DNA of 40,182 nt. It comes from Promethearchaeota archaeon (GTDB lineage: Archaea > Asgardarchaeota > Lokiarchaeia > Sigyniarchaeales > SOKP01). Shown here one piece after another: positions 8,111 to 16,129 of this stretch; within the stretch, counting starts at the first letter, position 1; the number at the start of each line of letters is the position of its first letter. A model generated the notes under the pieces. The model made no database searches, was not told the origin of the DNA, and saw only the letters and a program-made list of their open reading frames with translations. Where the stretch lies: positions 1 through 40,182 of the forward strand of contig JAGXNQ010000006.1 of the NCBI GenBank assembly GCA_019894955.1. The letters are read 5' to 3'. Position numbers and translations under genes: made by a program.

Positions 8111-8317
8111 ATGGCAGCTTTCGCATGGTCTCCGCTTCGCTCACTTATGAAAAAGGCAGGTGCTGAAATCGTAAGTCGTGCAGCAGTAGACAAATTAATG
8201 GATTACCTCGAGGAATATGCAAAAACCTTAACTGGGTGCGCCCTCGATATTGCAAAACACTCAGGTCGTAAGAAAGTAACACAAGACGATATGAAAATCG
8301 CTATAAATTTAATTTAA
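8111..8317 (+). CDS. Archaeal histone (single histone fold)
   Basis: The 68-residue protein is a minimal histone fold: helix 1 (PLRSLMKKAG), loop 1, the long helix 2 (RAAVDKLMDYLEEYAKTLTGCALDIAKHSG), loop 2 with RKKVTQDD, and helix 3 (MKIAINLI). The RKKVT-DD signature is diagnostic. It should dimerise and wrap DNA in hypernucleosome-like stacks. It has no N- or C-terminal tail. GGAGGA precedes the ATG by 10 bp, one of the best ribosome-binding sites in the window. The same reading frame continues after the TAA stop without interruption into a C2H2 zinc finger, described separately. Confidence 0.95.
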   Translation: MAAFAWSPLRSLMKKAGAEIVSRAAVDKLMDYLEEYAKTLTGCALDIAKHSGRKKVTQDDMKIAINLI

Positions 8318-8389
8318 ATCGATTTCCATCTTGGGTCTGAATGTTTGGCAAAAAAATCAAACTTTTTTTTTTTTATATTACTGATTCTT
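8311..8389 (+). repeat. Direct repeat, copy 1 (histone 3' flank)
   Basis: The sequence begins at the last histone codons and runs through the 3' flank. It matches copy 2 at 9346-9426. The first ~46 bases, through TTGGGTC-GAATGTTTGGC, differ at only two positions. The A-run, T-run and ATTCTT end are shared with small indels. Confidence 0.85.
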
Positions 8390-8485
8390 GTTAGATCAAT
8401 TGATTGTCGTTATTGCTACAAAAGCTTTCTTTCCAAGAAGGAACTTTATGATCACTTGAAGCAAAGACACCCAAAAAAGAATTAA
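8345..8485 (+). pseudogene. C2H2 zinc-finger ORF in frame after the histone stop
   Basis: Codons 8405-8485 encode a textbook C2H2 finger: C-R-Y-C, twelve residues including F and L at the expected spacing, then H-L-K-Q-R-H, ending PKKN and a TAA at 8483-8485. No ATG or GTG lies in frame upstream; the nearest candidate is TTG at 8345. The frame is open all the way back to the histone stop at 8315. An ATG at 8341 (MFGKK) would reach the finger if one T were removed from the 12-T run at 8363-8374. It may be a small zinc-finger gene with a homopolymer frameshift, a remnant, or a readthrough extension. Single-finger proteins of this size are known in archaea. Confidence 0.45.
8363..8374 (+). terminator. 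Oligo-T terminator after the histone gene
   Basis: A run of 12 T begins 46 bp after the histone stop. Archaeal termination commonly uses such U-runs without a strong hairpin. If it is fully active, the zinc-finger ORF behind it would need its own promoter. Confidence 0.5.
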
Positions 8486-8502
8486 ATTAAATTTTTAAAT
8501 CA

Positions 8503-9042
8503 CTATAAAGTGATTATATTATCTAAAGTATCTAGAAAAGAATTCGGAGGATCATGTCTAAGGTTACCATGAAAATTTCTGATTGTTTCCCACAGGATAG
8601 GGTTTACTCCAATTTTATTTCTTTCTTCTTCCGTCATTCGTTCTAGTTTTCTTTTTTTTGAAATTACTTTGTTTAAATGTTTGAAAATGGGATTTTTTCC
8701 CATTATCCAAACTTTTAAATGTTCTTTGTTTTGAAAGCTCTCAATCTGCTCTATTTTACAATTGCGGAGGTTCAATTCTTCTAATTTTGATAAAGTATCA
8801 AGACCTTTAAGGGTTTGAATTGGGTTTTTGCTGAGGTTTAATTTCACTAAATTTGATAATGATTCTAATCCTTCAATTTGGGAGATGGTATTATTGCTGA
8901 GGTTTAATACTTGTAAATCCGTGATCATATCTAGACCTTTTAATTCAAAAACACTTTTAATTTTTCTGTCAAATATACTTAGCGTTAGGAGCTTTTTTTT
9001 CCTTTTAACCTTGTATTCTTTTCCTTTATACATTACAGACAT
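8503..9042 (-). CDS. SDS22-type leucine-rich-repeat protein
   Basis: The 179-residue protein has about five tandem ~22-residue LRRs from residue 20 to about 125, with the pattern LxxLxxLxLSxNxIxxIxGL (for example LQVLNLSNNTISQIEGLE and LVKLNLSKNPIQTLKGLD). This is the SDS22/protein-phosphatase-regulator subclass, which usually mediates protein-protein contacts. A charged cap follows (KKRKLERMTEEERNKIGVNP). There is no signal peptide or membrane helix, so it is cytosolic. Its partner is unknown. It is convergent with the histone/zinc-finger unit. Confidence 0.85.
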   Translation of the reverse strand: MSVMYKGKEYKVKRKKKLLTLSIFDRKIKSVFELKGLDMITDLQVLNLSNNTISQIEGLESLSNLVKLNLSKNPIQTLKGLDTLSKLEELNLRNCKIEQIESFQNKEHLKVWIMGKNPIFKHLNKVISKKRKLERMTEEERNKIGVNPILWETIRNFHGNLRHDPPNSFLDTLDNIITL

Positions 9043-9216
9043 TAATTACTTCTTTGTCAATTTATTATATAAACCTTTTCAAACTTTTTATTGATAAATT
9101 TGCTTCGATTATGGTTCACGCACCAAAATTACCGCCATAAAGTATAATATTATGGACATCCCAATTTCATTGTATTAGAAATAGATAATTCTGCCTTACT
9201 CTCTCTCCCAGAGTCA

Positions 9217-9345
9217 ATGATAAATATAAAATCATTAAAAGAGATATTATCAAATAATAATTGGGATTCAGATGGTGAAGAGTGCGACACCTTTGACGTG
9301 GATCTTTACTTATTCATATGTAAAGCATGTCATCATTATTTTCAA
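9217..9345 (+). pseudogene. Truncated small zinc-finger-like ORF
   Basis: An ATG at 9217 opens a frame giving MINIKSLKEILSNNNWD, an acidic stretch, then FICKACHHYFQN, which resembles the first half (F-x-C-x2-C-x3-F) of a C2H2 finger. At 9346 the sequence turns into the duplicated histone 3' flank, and the remaining frame (to 9462) reads antisense through the end of the radical SAM gene. No histidine pair follows. This looks like a small finger gene cut off at the repeat junction. Whether it is expressed cannot be told. Confidence 0.35.
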
Positions 9346-9426
9346 AATTTAAATCGATTTCTATCTTGGGTCCGAATGTTTGGCAAAAAAAATCATACTT
9401 TTTTTTATTTTAAAATACTAATTCTT
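9346..9426 (+). repeat. Direct repeat, copy 2
   Basis: This is the second copy of the histone 3' flank, about 1.03 kb from copy 1 and in the same orientation. It ends in the last codons of the radical SAM gene on the opposite strand. Its left junction lies inside the truncated finger ORF. Confidence 0.85.
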
Positions 9427-10527
9427 TTTTGGACCTTTCTTTCTCATTTTATTTCCAGATAAGTAAAGAATACAACATCCGGGGCATATTGATATGAACT
9501 GGTTACGAGAAATATATTCCCTAAACTTTTGATATTTCGATCCAAACCATATCTCTTCAAAAGAATTATCATGTAAATTACCCATAACGAGATCGTAAAA
9601 AACATGGCAAGGTGCAATGTCTCCATTGGCAACAATATCCGTAGAAACCCAGGGAATAATGCAACTTTTATATTGATCACTCATCTTACTCCAGTCTGCC
9701 TTAAGATAAGCATCAAGGTTTTCTAGAGTAAAAGAAGGGGGTAAAAGTAGTAAGTTTTTGTTTTTCTCTTTTAAGGCTTTCTTCACTTTTAAAACTTGAC
9801 GTGATAACTCTGAACATTCTATATTTAAAAAGTCACGAGGTTCTCTTACTAAACCTTTCCAATATTTCGCATCTTCTATATTAAATTCTGTTTTTAGAAA
9901 TTGGGCATAGCTTTCCCCCATTTCTGGAGTGATAAAATTTTGCATTTGGATAGTAATCCAATTAAAATATTCAAGGTTTAAATCTTTAAGAAAGAATTCC
10001 TCAATTGAATCATAATTTTCAGGTGTGACTGTATAAATGATACTTAAATCCGGACTTTTTGAGTTATGTTTCTTTTTCTCTTCTACAATCGCTTCTATCC
10101 CAGCCATTGCTTTATCATAACTGCCAATCCCCCTTTGAATTTCATTTTGTTTACGGGGTCCATCAAGAGACACTCGGACGGAATCAAATTTGGTCTTCAC
10201 TAACAATTTAGCATTTTCCTCAAGCAATGTACCGTTTGTAGGAGTATCGACAAAACATTTAGCTTTCTTAATTTTTAAAATTAATTCTTCAAGATGTGGA
10301 TAAATTAAAGGTTCCCCACCAAATAGAGAATACCTGGGATTTGCTGGAGTTAAATATTCAATTACCTGTTTTAATTTGCCAAAATCTAAAGTATTTGGTT
10401 TCATTTTTAATTTATTTTGAGAATAAACTCCAGTTTCCCCAAAGTAATAACACATCTTACATCTTAAATTACAATTCTCAGTAAGGTGTAAAGTAATATT
10501 TCGAGGGAGATTTAATTGTTTCGTAAT
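9418..10527 (-). CDS. Radical SAM/SPASM protein, apparent ATT start
   Basis: The enzyme should bind a [4Fe-4S] cluster and SAM. The CxxxCxxC motif (NCNLRCKMCYY) is encoded around 10450-10475, upstream of the first in-frame ATG (10455), which itself lies inside the motif. The frame is open from a TAA at 10543-10545 and contains no ATG, GTG or TTG before the motif. ATT at 10525-10527 sits 5 nt after AGAGGA (10533-10538) and would give ITKQLNLPRNITLHLTENC, a normal family beginning. Downstream are FGGEPL, the TNGTLL strand and a C-terminal SPASM-like cysteine set (CIIPW, APCHVF, CPGCC). The substrate is unknown. About 369 residues. Confidence 0.75.
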   Translation of the reverse strand: MTKQLNLPRNITLHLTENCNLRCKMCYYFGETGVYSQNKLKMKPNTLDFGKLKQVIEYLTPANPRYSLFGGEPLIYPHLEELILKIKKAKCFVDTPTNGTLLEENAKLLVKTKFDSVRVSLDGPRKQNEIQRGIGSYDKAMAGIEAIVEEKKKHNSKSPDLSIIYTVTPENYDSIEEFFLKDLNLEYFNWITIQMQNFITPEMGESYAQFLKTEFNIEDAKYWKGLVREPRDFLNIECSELSRQVLKVKKALKEKNKNLLLLPPSFTLENLDAYLKADWSKMSDQYKSCIIPWVSTDIVANGDIAPCHVFYDLVMGNLHDNSFEEIWFGSKYQKFREYISRNQFISICPGCCILYLSGNKMRKKGPKKN

Positions 10528-10532
10528 TCGTA

Positions 10533-10538
10533 TCCTCT
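10533..10538 (-). promoter_or_regulatory. Ribosome-binding site that decides the ATT start of the radical SAM gene
   Basis: AGAGGA on the minus strand lies 5 nt before ATT at 10527-10525, the best-placed candidate initiation codon in this frame. Confidence 0.45.
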
Positions 10539-10678
10539 TATTTTAAATTCTCTTCTTCCTATTTACTAATAAAATCCTTAAATATAGATAATTTATAGAA
10601 ACTTTAAAAGCATATTAAAAAGGATATATGTATAAAAATCAACTCTGATCATTGGTTTTTAATGAATAGAATTGAGGG

Positions 10679-11212
10679 TTAATCACCGATAGGATATTTC
10701 TCAAAAAGAGTGTCTGTCATGACCTCAAATGCTTTCTCTACGTTTTGTCCAGTCTTAGAAGAGAGTTCTATAAATGACTTTAGACTATATGTTTTAGCGG
10801 CTTGAATCCCCTCCTCTCTTGATACGGCACGATATTCCTCCAAATCAAGTTTAGATCCTATTAACATTATGGGTATATCTCCAGCATGTTCTCTAACGAG
10901 TTGAGTCCAAGCAGGAAGATGTTCGAGGGTTCTATTATTTGTGATATCATAAAGGAAAAATGCAGCATTTGCACCTTTACAATATTGAGAAAGCAAGAAT
11001 CGGAATCTTTCTTCACCACCAAAATCCCAAATTTGTAGTTTTACCCTGTGAATGTTATGAAAAATGACGTTTTTTGAATAAAAATCTACTCCAATGGTTA
11101 GTTTTAGATCGCGAAGGAAATAGCCAGAAATGAATCTTATCGTTAAGGAGGTCTTCCCAACGGAAGCATCTCCAAGCATCATAACTTTAAAAGTATAATC
11201 GAAATCCGTCAA
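10679..11212 (-). CDS. Rab-like small GTPase (TTG start)
   Basis: The 177-residue G domain has G1 GDASVGKT (14-21), switch-I Thr39 in TIGVDF, WDFGGEE (62-68), G4 SKLD (120-123) and G5 SSK (151-153). The Ras Gln61 position is Glu67. The Asn of NKxD is Ser. The TIGVDFYSKN and CKGANAAFFLYDIT segments are Rab-like. No C-terminal cysteine is present. The first codon is TTG at 11212, preceded by AAGGAT. An in-frame stop lies just upstream and the next Met falls inside the first beta strand, so the TTG start is well supported. Confidence 0.92.
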   Translation of the reverse strand: MTDFDYTFKVMMLGDASVGKTSLTIRFISGYFLRDLKLTIGVDFYSKNVIFHNIHRVKLQIWDFGGEERFRFLLSQYCKGANAAFFLYDITNNRTLEHLPAWTQLVREHAGDIPIMLIGSKLDLEEYRAVSREEGIQAAKTYSLKSFIELSSKTGQNVEKAFEVMTDTLFEKYPIGD

Positions 11213-11376
11213 TATCCTTAACCTAAATCAAAAAGTCCTTTCCTTTTTATTTTACAAACTCGTCAAGGGGAGAGAGCTTAAAATTTTTATTAGCGATTCT
11301 TTTATTATATGAACTGATTAATGAATAAAAATTATATCTAGTATTATTTAACCTTTCTTCTTAAAAAATTATGCTA

Positions 11377-12030
11377 TTAAAAGATTATAACTAAGATATT
11401 AAAGAGTGAATGTGCGACTAAATTTGGTAGAAGTGATTCTTTATTTATTCTATATAGAACACCAAAGAGTAACCCAAATGTAAAATAATATCCAAAAAAT
11501 GTGATCATTGTAGAAAATGGAACTAAAATCGGAGGAATATGATAAAGCGTGAAACAAAGAGCCGAAATAATCAATGCTATGTAATATTTTGATTTATTCT
11601 TGATTTTTTTAAAAATAAAACCTCGGAAAAATCCTTCTTCACAAGGTCCGACTATTAGAACTTGAAGAACAATTATGATAACAAGCTCAATAATCTGTGG
11701 ATTTATTGGTTCAACATTAATTGTATTATTAATCGCATTCTCTACAAAAACAGTACCCAACACATTTTTAATCACAATATCAACAAAAAAAATAAAAATC
11801 CATCCGCCAATAAAATAAAAAATAACACCTATTAAGATTCCTTGAGAAATCAATAATAGAATTCTCTTGATATTGTAATTTGACAAACTAAAACCCATAT
11901 CTACTAATTCTTCTTTAAATGATTTCTTTTCTATGTACGATGCTATTAAATTGGGAATTATAATTAATAGAATTTCTAAAGTGATAAATAAAATCAAGAT
12001 AAGTGGAGTCGCTCCTAGATTGATCGACAT
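11377..12030 (-). CDS. CPBP-family intramembrane protease (Rce1/Abi-like)
   Basis: The 217-residue polytopic protein has about six to seven hydrophobic segments. All three catalytic motifs of the family are intact: EEGFFR (EExxxR), FTLYH (FxxxH) and HSLFN (HxxxN). Members cleave C-terminal peptides of prenylated proteins in eukaryotes or process bacteriocin-type peptides in bacteria; the archaeal substrate is unknown. It starts divergently from nurA and follows the GTPase gene. None of the small GTPases here carries a CaaX box, so a CaaX-processing role with them is not supported. Confidence 0.9.
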   Translation of the reverse strand: MSINLGATPLILILFITLEILLIIIPNLIASYIEKKSFKEELVDMGFSLSNYNIKRILLLISQGILIGVIFYFIGGWIFIFFVDIVIKNVLGTVFVENAINNTINVEPINPQIIELVIIIVLQVLIVGPCEEGFFRGFIFKKIKNKSKYYIALIISALCFTLYHIPPILVPFSTMITFFGYYFTFGLLFGVLYRINKESLLPNLVAHSLFNILVIIF

Positions 12031-12122
12031 CGTTAATGTGATAACAAATTATTTCCATTTTATAAATTATAAAATTAAATCTCTCATCATTATTATTACT
12101 ATCTTGATTTTATTCAGTCTTG

Positions 12123-13403
12123 ATGACTATAAAGAATACTTTCTCTTTTATTGATGAAAATGAGAAGGATAGCTCAAATTATGATTATTCAATAAATAAA
12201 AAAATCGGATTAACAAAAGAACAGCTACTATTTAAAAACCTGAAAGAAATCGCCCAGGATTATTTGAAAATTGAGGAAACTAAAAAAGAATTCATCAAAA
12301 TAATCAAAAAAAATAAGGAAGAGCTTGATTTTTCTGAATTTATAGAGGACCCATATTTTAATATAAAAGAAAACGTTTTAAGCAACGAAATGGTCCATGC
12401 AAATATTAGGGGATTGAATGTGGCTAGTGTTGATGGTAGTTCTGTTGTTAAACATTTTATGAATGCTGATTTTTCATTTCTGAAAGCGATTTGTGTAAAA
12501 TATTATTTCTATAAAAACGATTCCTCTAATATAAAATATTATCCCGATTTGAGTGGATATAATAACTACATGGTTCAAGGAAATTTTATCAATATGGACG
12601 AAAATAATGTTGATGCTCAGATCTCAATGGATATGAATTTTATGGAGATCAGACTTCTCAATGAATTAATTGAAAATAGTGATAATTTAGATCTTATTAT
12701 TATTGATGGTTCTATCGTCCCAATGCCTATTAATCTCATTTTTACACGAGATATTGATATTTCAAATGAATATGATAAACTCCTGAGAGAATATCGTCAA
12801 TTATACGCCAATTGCATGAATAAAGATATTATCTTAATTGGTTCAATCAAGGACACCAGAACTTCGGCACTGATTCATTCGTTGCGTAGTGGAATTCAAT
12901 TATTAAAACCGAATAATTCTAGATTAAGTGATTTCATCAAAATAAATTACCGTCAGATAATTAATTATTTCTCTGATTTGGATTTTTTTACAAGATTATT
13001 AAATAAATCAGAGAGATCATGTATATTCAATTGTAAAAAAGATATGGAGAAGATACGCGAATCGGGAATTAAAAGGGAAATACCCAATTATTTTCAATAT
13101 AAATTCTATGCATATTATCTAAAAACAGTTAAATATGACACTCCCTGTCGGATCGAATTTTTCACTAATGAAGATAATACGATTGAAGAAGCATCTGAGA
13201 AAGCTGATTTGATTAGCTCTATAATCTTACCAATATCAAGTTATAACGAAAATTACGGCTTACCAATACCACAGATTGAAGCTCATAGGAGAGCCGTATT
13301 TAAACCTTCAGAAATTAATCTCTTATTTAATAATTTAACGAGAAATCTTAGCAAAAACGGGATAACATTGCTTGAAAAAAGGAGAGCAAGAAGACCTTTT
13401 TAA
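12123..13403 (+). CDS. nurA: NurA 5'-3' nuclease
   Basis: The 426-residue NurA-domain protein has the first metal-ligand motif in VASVDGSSV, a second conserved aspartate in LIIIDGS, and the C-terminal PQIEAHRRAVF segment typical of NurA. NurA works with the HerA translocase to resect double-strand breaks in archaea. No herA, mre11 or rad50 gene is in the window, unlike many archaeal operons. ATG at 12123 was chosen over TTG at 12120. The gene is divergent from the CPBP protease and its stop is 2 bp from the convergent methyltransferase gene. Confidence 0.85.
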   Translation: MTIKNTFSFIDENEKDSSNYDYSINKKIGLTKEQLLFKNLKEIAQDYLKIEETKKEFIKIIKKNKEELDFSEFIEDPYFNIKENVLSNEMVHANIRGLNVASVDGSSVVKHFMNADFSFLKAICVKYYFYKNDSSNIKYYPDLSGYNNYMVQGNFINMDENNVDAQISMDMNFMEIRLLNELIENSDNLDLIIIDGSIVPMPINLIFTRDIDISNEYDKLLREYRQLYANCMNKDIILIGSIKDTRTSALIHSLRSGIQLLKPNNSRLSDFIKINYRQIINYFSDLDFFTRLLNKSERSCIFNCKKDMEKIRESGIKREIPNYFQYKFYAYYLKTVKYDTPCRIEFFTNEDNTIEEASEKADLISSIILPISSYNENYGLPIPQIEAHRRAVFKPSEINLLFNNLTRNLSKNGITLLEKRRARRPF

Positions 13404-13405
13404 TT

Positions 13406-14092
13406 TTACTTGAGAGTTGCACGATTTAAGAAGATATCTTCAAAAAAAATATGTCTATTCAACAATACTTCATTTTTAAACCCATTTTCATCAATAAATT
13501 TATAGAGCTCATCTAAATTTGTATTAGAGGAACATATGTAATAGATGTGGCACTTTTTTTGATGATTTAAATACCTTTCCACTTGTGAGAAGAATTTAGA
13601 AAGGACTTTTAGCCCATCGATTCCCCCATCCCATAAATAATCAATTCTTTTTCTTTCAATTCTTTTAATTGAAGGTAAATAAGGTGGATTGAAGATTATT
13701 ATTTCAAAAGAGTCTTTCAAATGATTCGGAAAGGATTCAAATAAATTAGAATGAATATAGTTTATTTTATTATCAATATTATTTCTTTTTTCATTTATCT
13801 GAGCACATTTTATTGCATTTTGTAAAATATCTGAAGCATAAATTTTAGAAGGGAACATGTTTAATAGCTCTAAAAAAATAGCTACGATTCCGGTTCCAGT
13901 TCCTAAATCCAAAATGTTTTCTATCTCTCTAATGGGAATCTCATCAAAAAATTCTTGAGAGATCTTACTTCTTATGAAATCTAAGATTAGAAATGAATCG
14001 TCCGAAGGAGAATAAACATCCTCAAAAGGATTATGAATGATGGGGTCAGGCATCTTTTCTTTCATATACATCAGATCAATTTGTGTATTCAT
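13406..14092 (-). CDS. HemK/PrmC-like N5-glutamine methyltransferase
   Basis: The 228-residue class-I SAM methyltransferase begins with a PSDDSFLILDF segment (the V-x-P-x-DS-L family entry), then motif I ILDLGTGTGIVA, an acidic motif II (ASDI), and the signature NPPYLPS that positions a glutamine amide. Archaeal and eukaryotic homologues (Mtq2 type) methylate the GGQ glutamine of release factor aRF1/eRF1. It overlaps ksgA by 17 bp and is the last gene of the translation cluster, so it is translationally coupled. Confidence 0.88.
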   Translation of the reverse strand: MNTQIDLMYMKEKMPDPIIHNPFEDVYSPSDDSFLILDFIRSKISQEFFDEIPIREIENILDLGTGTGIVAIFLELLNMFPSKIYASDILQNAIKCAQINEKRNNIDNKINYIHSNLFESFPNHLKDSFEIIIFNPPYLPSIKRIERKRIDYLWDGGIDGLKVLSKFFSQVERYLNHQKKCHIYYICSSNTNLDELYKFIDENGFKNEVLLNRHIFFEDIFLNRATLK

Positions 14093-14933
14093 AGAGAAGT
14101 TTGCAAGTTTTAATTAATTCTCCTATTCCCTTATGAAAGACTTTTTCATCTGAAATCGAATTAGATATAATAAGATTTATTATATCTGATTTTGTTAAAG
14201 TATATGATGTTCTGTTCTTTATATATAATTCTAAAGAATTAGAAAATGTTTTATTTTTATAAGGTGTGATACCAGCAATAAATTCAATGAAAAATTTTCG
14301 TTTCATGGGTTCTTTGAGAAAAGAATTCAAGTTTGGTTTTGGTTTGATTTTGATAAGGGCTAAATCAATGTTTGGAATAGGGTAAAAGGAATTTCTTGAA
14401 ACTTGAGATTTACTTATAATACTCATGAATGCATTAAAAGTAACACCTATTCGGGAGAAATTCTTGTATTTTTTAGTATCTGAAATCCTCTTCGAGAGAG
14501 AATTTTCCATTATCATTATACCAACTGGAGAATTTTCTTTATAAAAAAAATGTTCAAGTATTGGACCCGTAATAGTATAAGGAATGTTCGAAACTATTTT
14601 ATCATGAAGAGGAATATCGGATTTTAAAGCATCAGCATTAATAATTTCAACGTTTGTTGAAGTAGAAAAATTTTCGGTGAGGTAATGATAGAGTTTTTTA
14701 TCAATCTCATATGCATAAACTTTTTTTGCTTTTTTCTCCAGCTCTGTAGTTAATGCTCCTAAACCCGCTCCTATTTCTAAGACTGTCTCATCTTTAGAAA
14801 TCTCAGCCTCGTTTATCATTTTAATGAGTATATTTCTATCAGTCAAAAAATTTTGCCCGAGACTCTTATTCGGAGCAACACCGATTTTGTTTAAAATGAG
14901 TCGAGTCTCTGTAAGATTCATTTTTTTATTCAT
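14076..14933 (-). CDS. ksgA: KsgA/Dim1 16S rRNA dimethyladenosine transferase
   Basis: The 285-residue enzyme dimethylates two adjacent adenines in the 3'-terminal helix of 16S rRNA during small-subunit maturation. Seen motifs are SLGQNFLTD (19-27 region), motif I LEIGAGLGALT, the acidic YEID, and the catalytic SNIPY (N-I/L-P-Y). The C-terminal helical domain is complete. It overlaps DUF655 upstream by 8 bp and hemK downstream by 17 bp, consistent with one operon. Confidence 0.95.
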   Translation of the reverse strand: MNKKMNLTETRLILNKIGVAPNKSLGQNFLTDRNILIKMINEAEISKDETVLEIGAGLGALTTELEKKAKKVYAYEIDKKLYHYLTENFSTSTNVEIINADALKSDIPLHDKIVSNIPYTITGPILEHFFYKENSPVGIMIMENSLSKRISDTKKYKNFSRIGVTFNAFMSIISKSQVSRNSFYPIPNIDLALIKIKPKPNLNSFLKEPMKRKFFIEFIAGITPYKNKTFSNSLELYIKNRTSYTLTKSDIINLIISNSISDEKVFHKGIGELIKTCKLLYEYTN

Positions 14934-15576
14934 ATTTTTGTGTCTTGGAAAATAAGTAATATTTAACTCCTTCTCTTTGAAGTTCTTTAATTATTCTTTG
15001 AGCGATTAATTTAGTTGGATTTGATATGCTCGTACGATCAGAAATATCTTGAAAAGTTGTGAATTTTTGTCTATTTCTAGCATTGAGAATCTCCCACATA
15101 TGTTTTTGACCTACTCCTGGTAATAGTTTTAATGCGTGCATTCGTGGTGTGATTGAAGTGGAGTTATTGAAGAAATTAATGAATTCTCCTTCAAAGTTTT
15201 TTACTTCTTGTTCAAGTATTTGCTGAAGAAGTGCTTTTGAAGTGTTTGTTAAGTCTTTATAATCTATTTTTTTAATGACATCTCGAAGTTTATTATGTCT
15301 CATAAATTCTTCATAAGTGCCTTTTTCTTGTACTTTTATTTCAGAATCTCTATTCATTTTCACTTCATATAAAACAAAATCAGGGAATGTAATAACTTGT
15401 GCAATTGGTATTTTTGACCAACTAGGTTTATCTTCCATTGGATGTCCATGGAGAAGTAAGTCTATAATAATAAGCTCTCTATATTTCTTGATGAATTGCT
15501 TTTTTTTCCCTTGATCTTTCCCTCGATAGTCGGGTTTTCGAGGGTCTCGTCTGTATCGATCTCGAGGTCTTTCCAT
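14926..15576 (-). CDS. DUF655 protein (HhH-containing, archaeal)
   Basis: About 216 residues. The basic N-terminus (RPRDRYRRDPRKPDYRGK) is followed by an OB-like domain and a helix-hairpin-helix motif, LKLLPGVGQKHMWEILNAR, which usually binds nucleic acid. The protein is nearly always encoded between rpoF and ksgA in archaea, so a role in RNA metabolism or ribosome maturation is likely, but its activity is not established. ATG at 15576 was chosen. TTG 15585 and GTG 15582 in the same frame would add only three residues or two. Confidence 0.88.
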   Translation of the reverse strand: MERPRDRYRRDPRKPDYRGKDQGKKKQFIKKYRELIIIDLLLHGHPMEDKPSWSKIPIAQVITFPDFVLYEVKMNRDSEIKVQEKGTYEEFMRHNKLRDVIKKIDYKDLTNTSKALLQQILEQEVKNFEGEFINFFNNSTSITPRMHALKLLPGVGQKHMWEILNARNRQKFTTFQDISDRTSISNPTKLIAQRIIKELQREGVKYYLFSKTQKYE

Positions 15577-15747
15577 AAGCACCAATTTTCTTGTTTTTTA
15601 TTTTCCAGAGATCCATAATGAATATTTTTTTATATTCCTTAACTTTGAAGGATTCCTATCCTAAAAAGGACATCTCATTAAATTTAATAATAACATATAT
15701 TTTAAATTCTTCGGGTTGGGATTATATATTTGAAAAAGTATCTTAAC

Positions 15748-16113
15748 TTAAACTGATATAAGTTCTTCAATTTGATAAAAGAGATCTTGCAATTCCTCTT
15801 CACTTAGAGATCTTGCAGTAATAGATTTTTCTAAAATCATTCTTAATTCCGGAACCGATCGTGGATAAATGTTAACGATATTAATAGCATAGATTTCTTC
15901 TATGTCATATTTATCCATTAAGAATTTTTGAAGTTTGGCTCCATCCTTTTCACTCATTTTAGCAAATTTGTTTACATAATTATAGGTTATTTCTTGAAAG
16001 TGAGAGATTCCTTCCTCTTTATCAATCAGTTCAATCTTCTCCTTTACTTGTTCCATAATTTTTTTTACTTCCGGTATCGAAACAACTCTTTCCTTTAATT
16101 TGCGCCCAGACAT
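15748..16113 (-). CDS. rpoF: RNA polymerase subunit Rpo4/RpoF (Rpb4)
   Basis: The 121-residue protein matches archaeal Rpo4, the partner of Rpo7 in the polymerase stalk. It is all-helical, with the opening VSIPEVKKIMEQVKE, a central YNYVNKFAKM, and the C-terminal HRDC-like part containing IVNIYPRSVPELRMILEK (the conserved N-x-x-P-x-x-x-x-E-L). Position directly after eL21 is the standard archaeal order. A 160-bp A+T-rich gap separates it from DUF655, so an additional promoter there is possible. Confidence 0.92.
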   Translation of the reverse strand: MSGRKLKERVVSIPEVKKIMEQVKEKIELIDKEEGISHFQEITYNYVNKFAKMSEKDGAKLQKFLMDKYDIEEIYAINIVNIYPRSVPELRMILEKSITARSLSEEELQDLFYQIEELISV

Positions 16114-16129
16114 AATTATTTATTGAATT

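Noticed and set aside
9444-9680. 78-residue minus-strand frame overlapping the radical SAM gene
   Set aside because: It is a shifted frame of the SPASM region, which is conserved in the other frame.
11377-12030. CPBP protease as a CaaX processor of the neighbouring small GTPase
   Set aside because: None of the three GTPases in the window ends in a CaaX box or any terminal cysteine.
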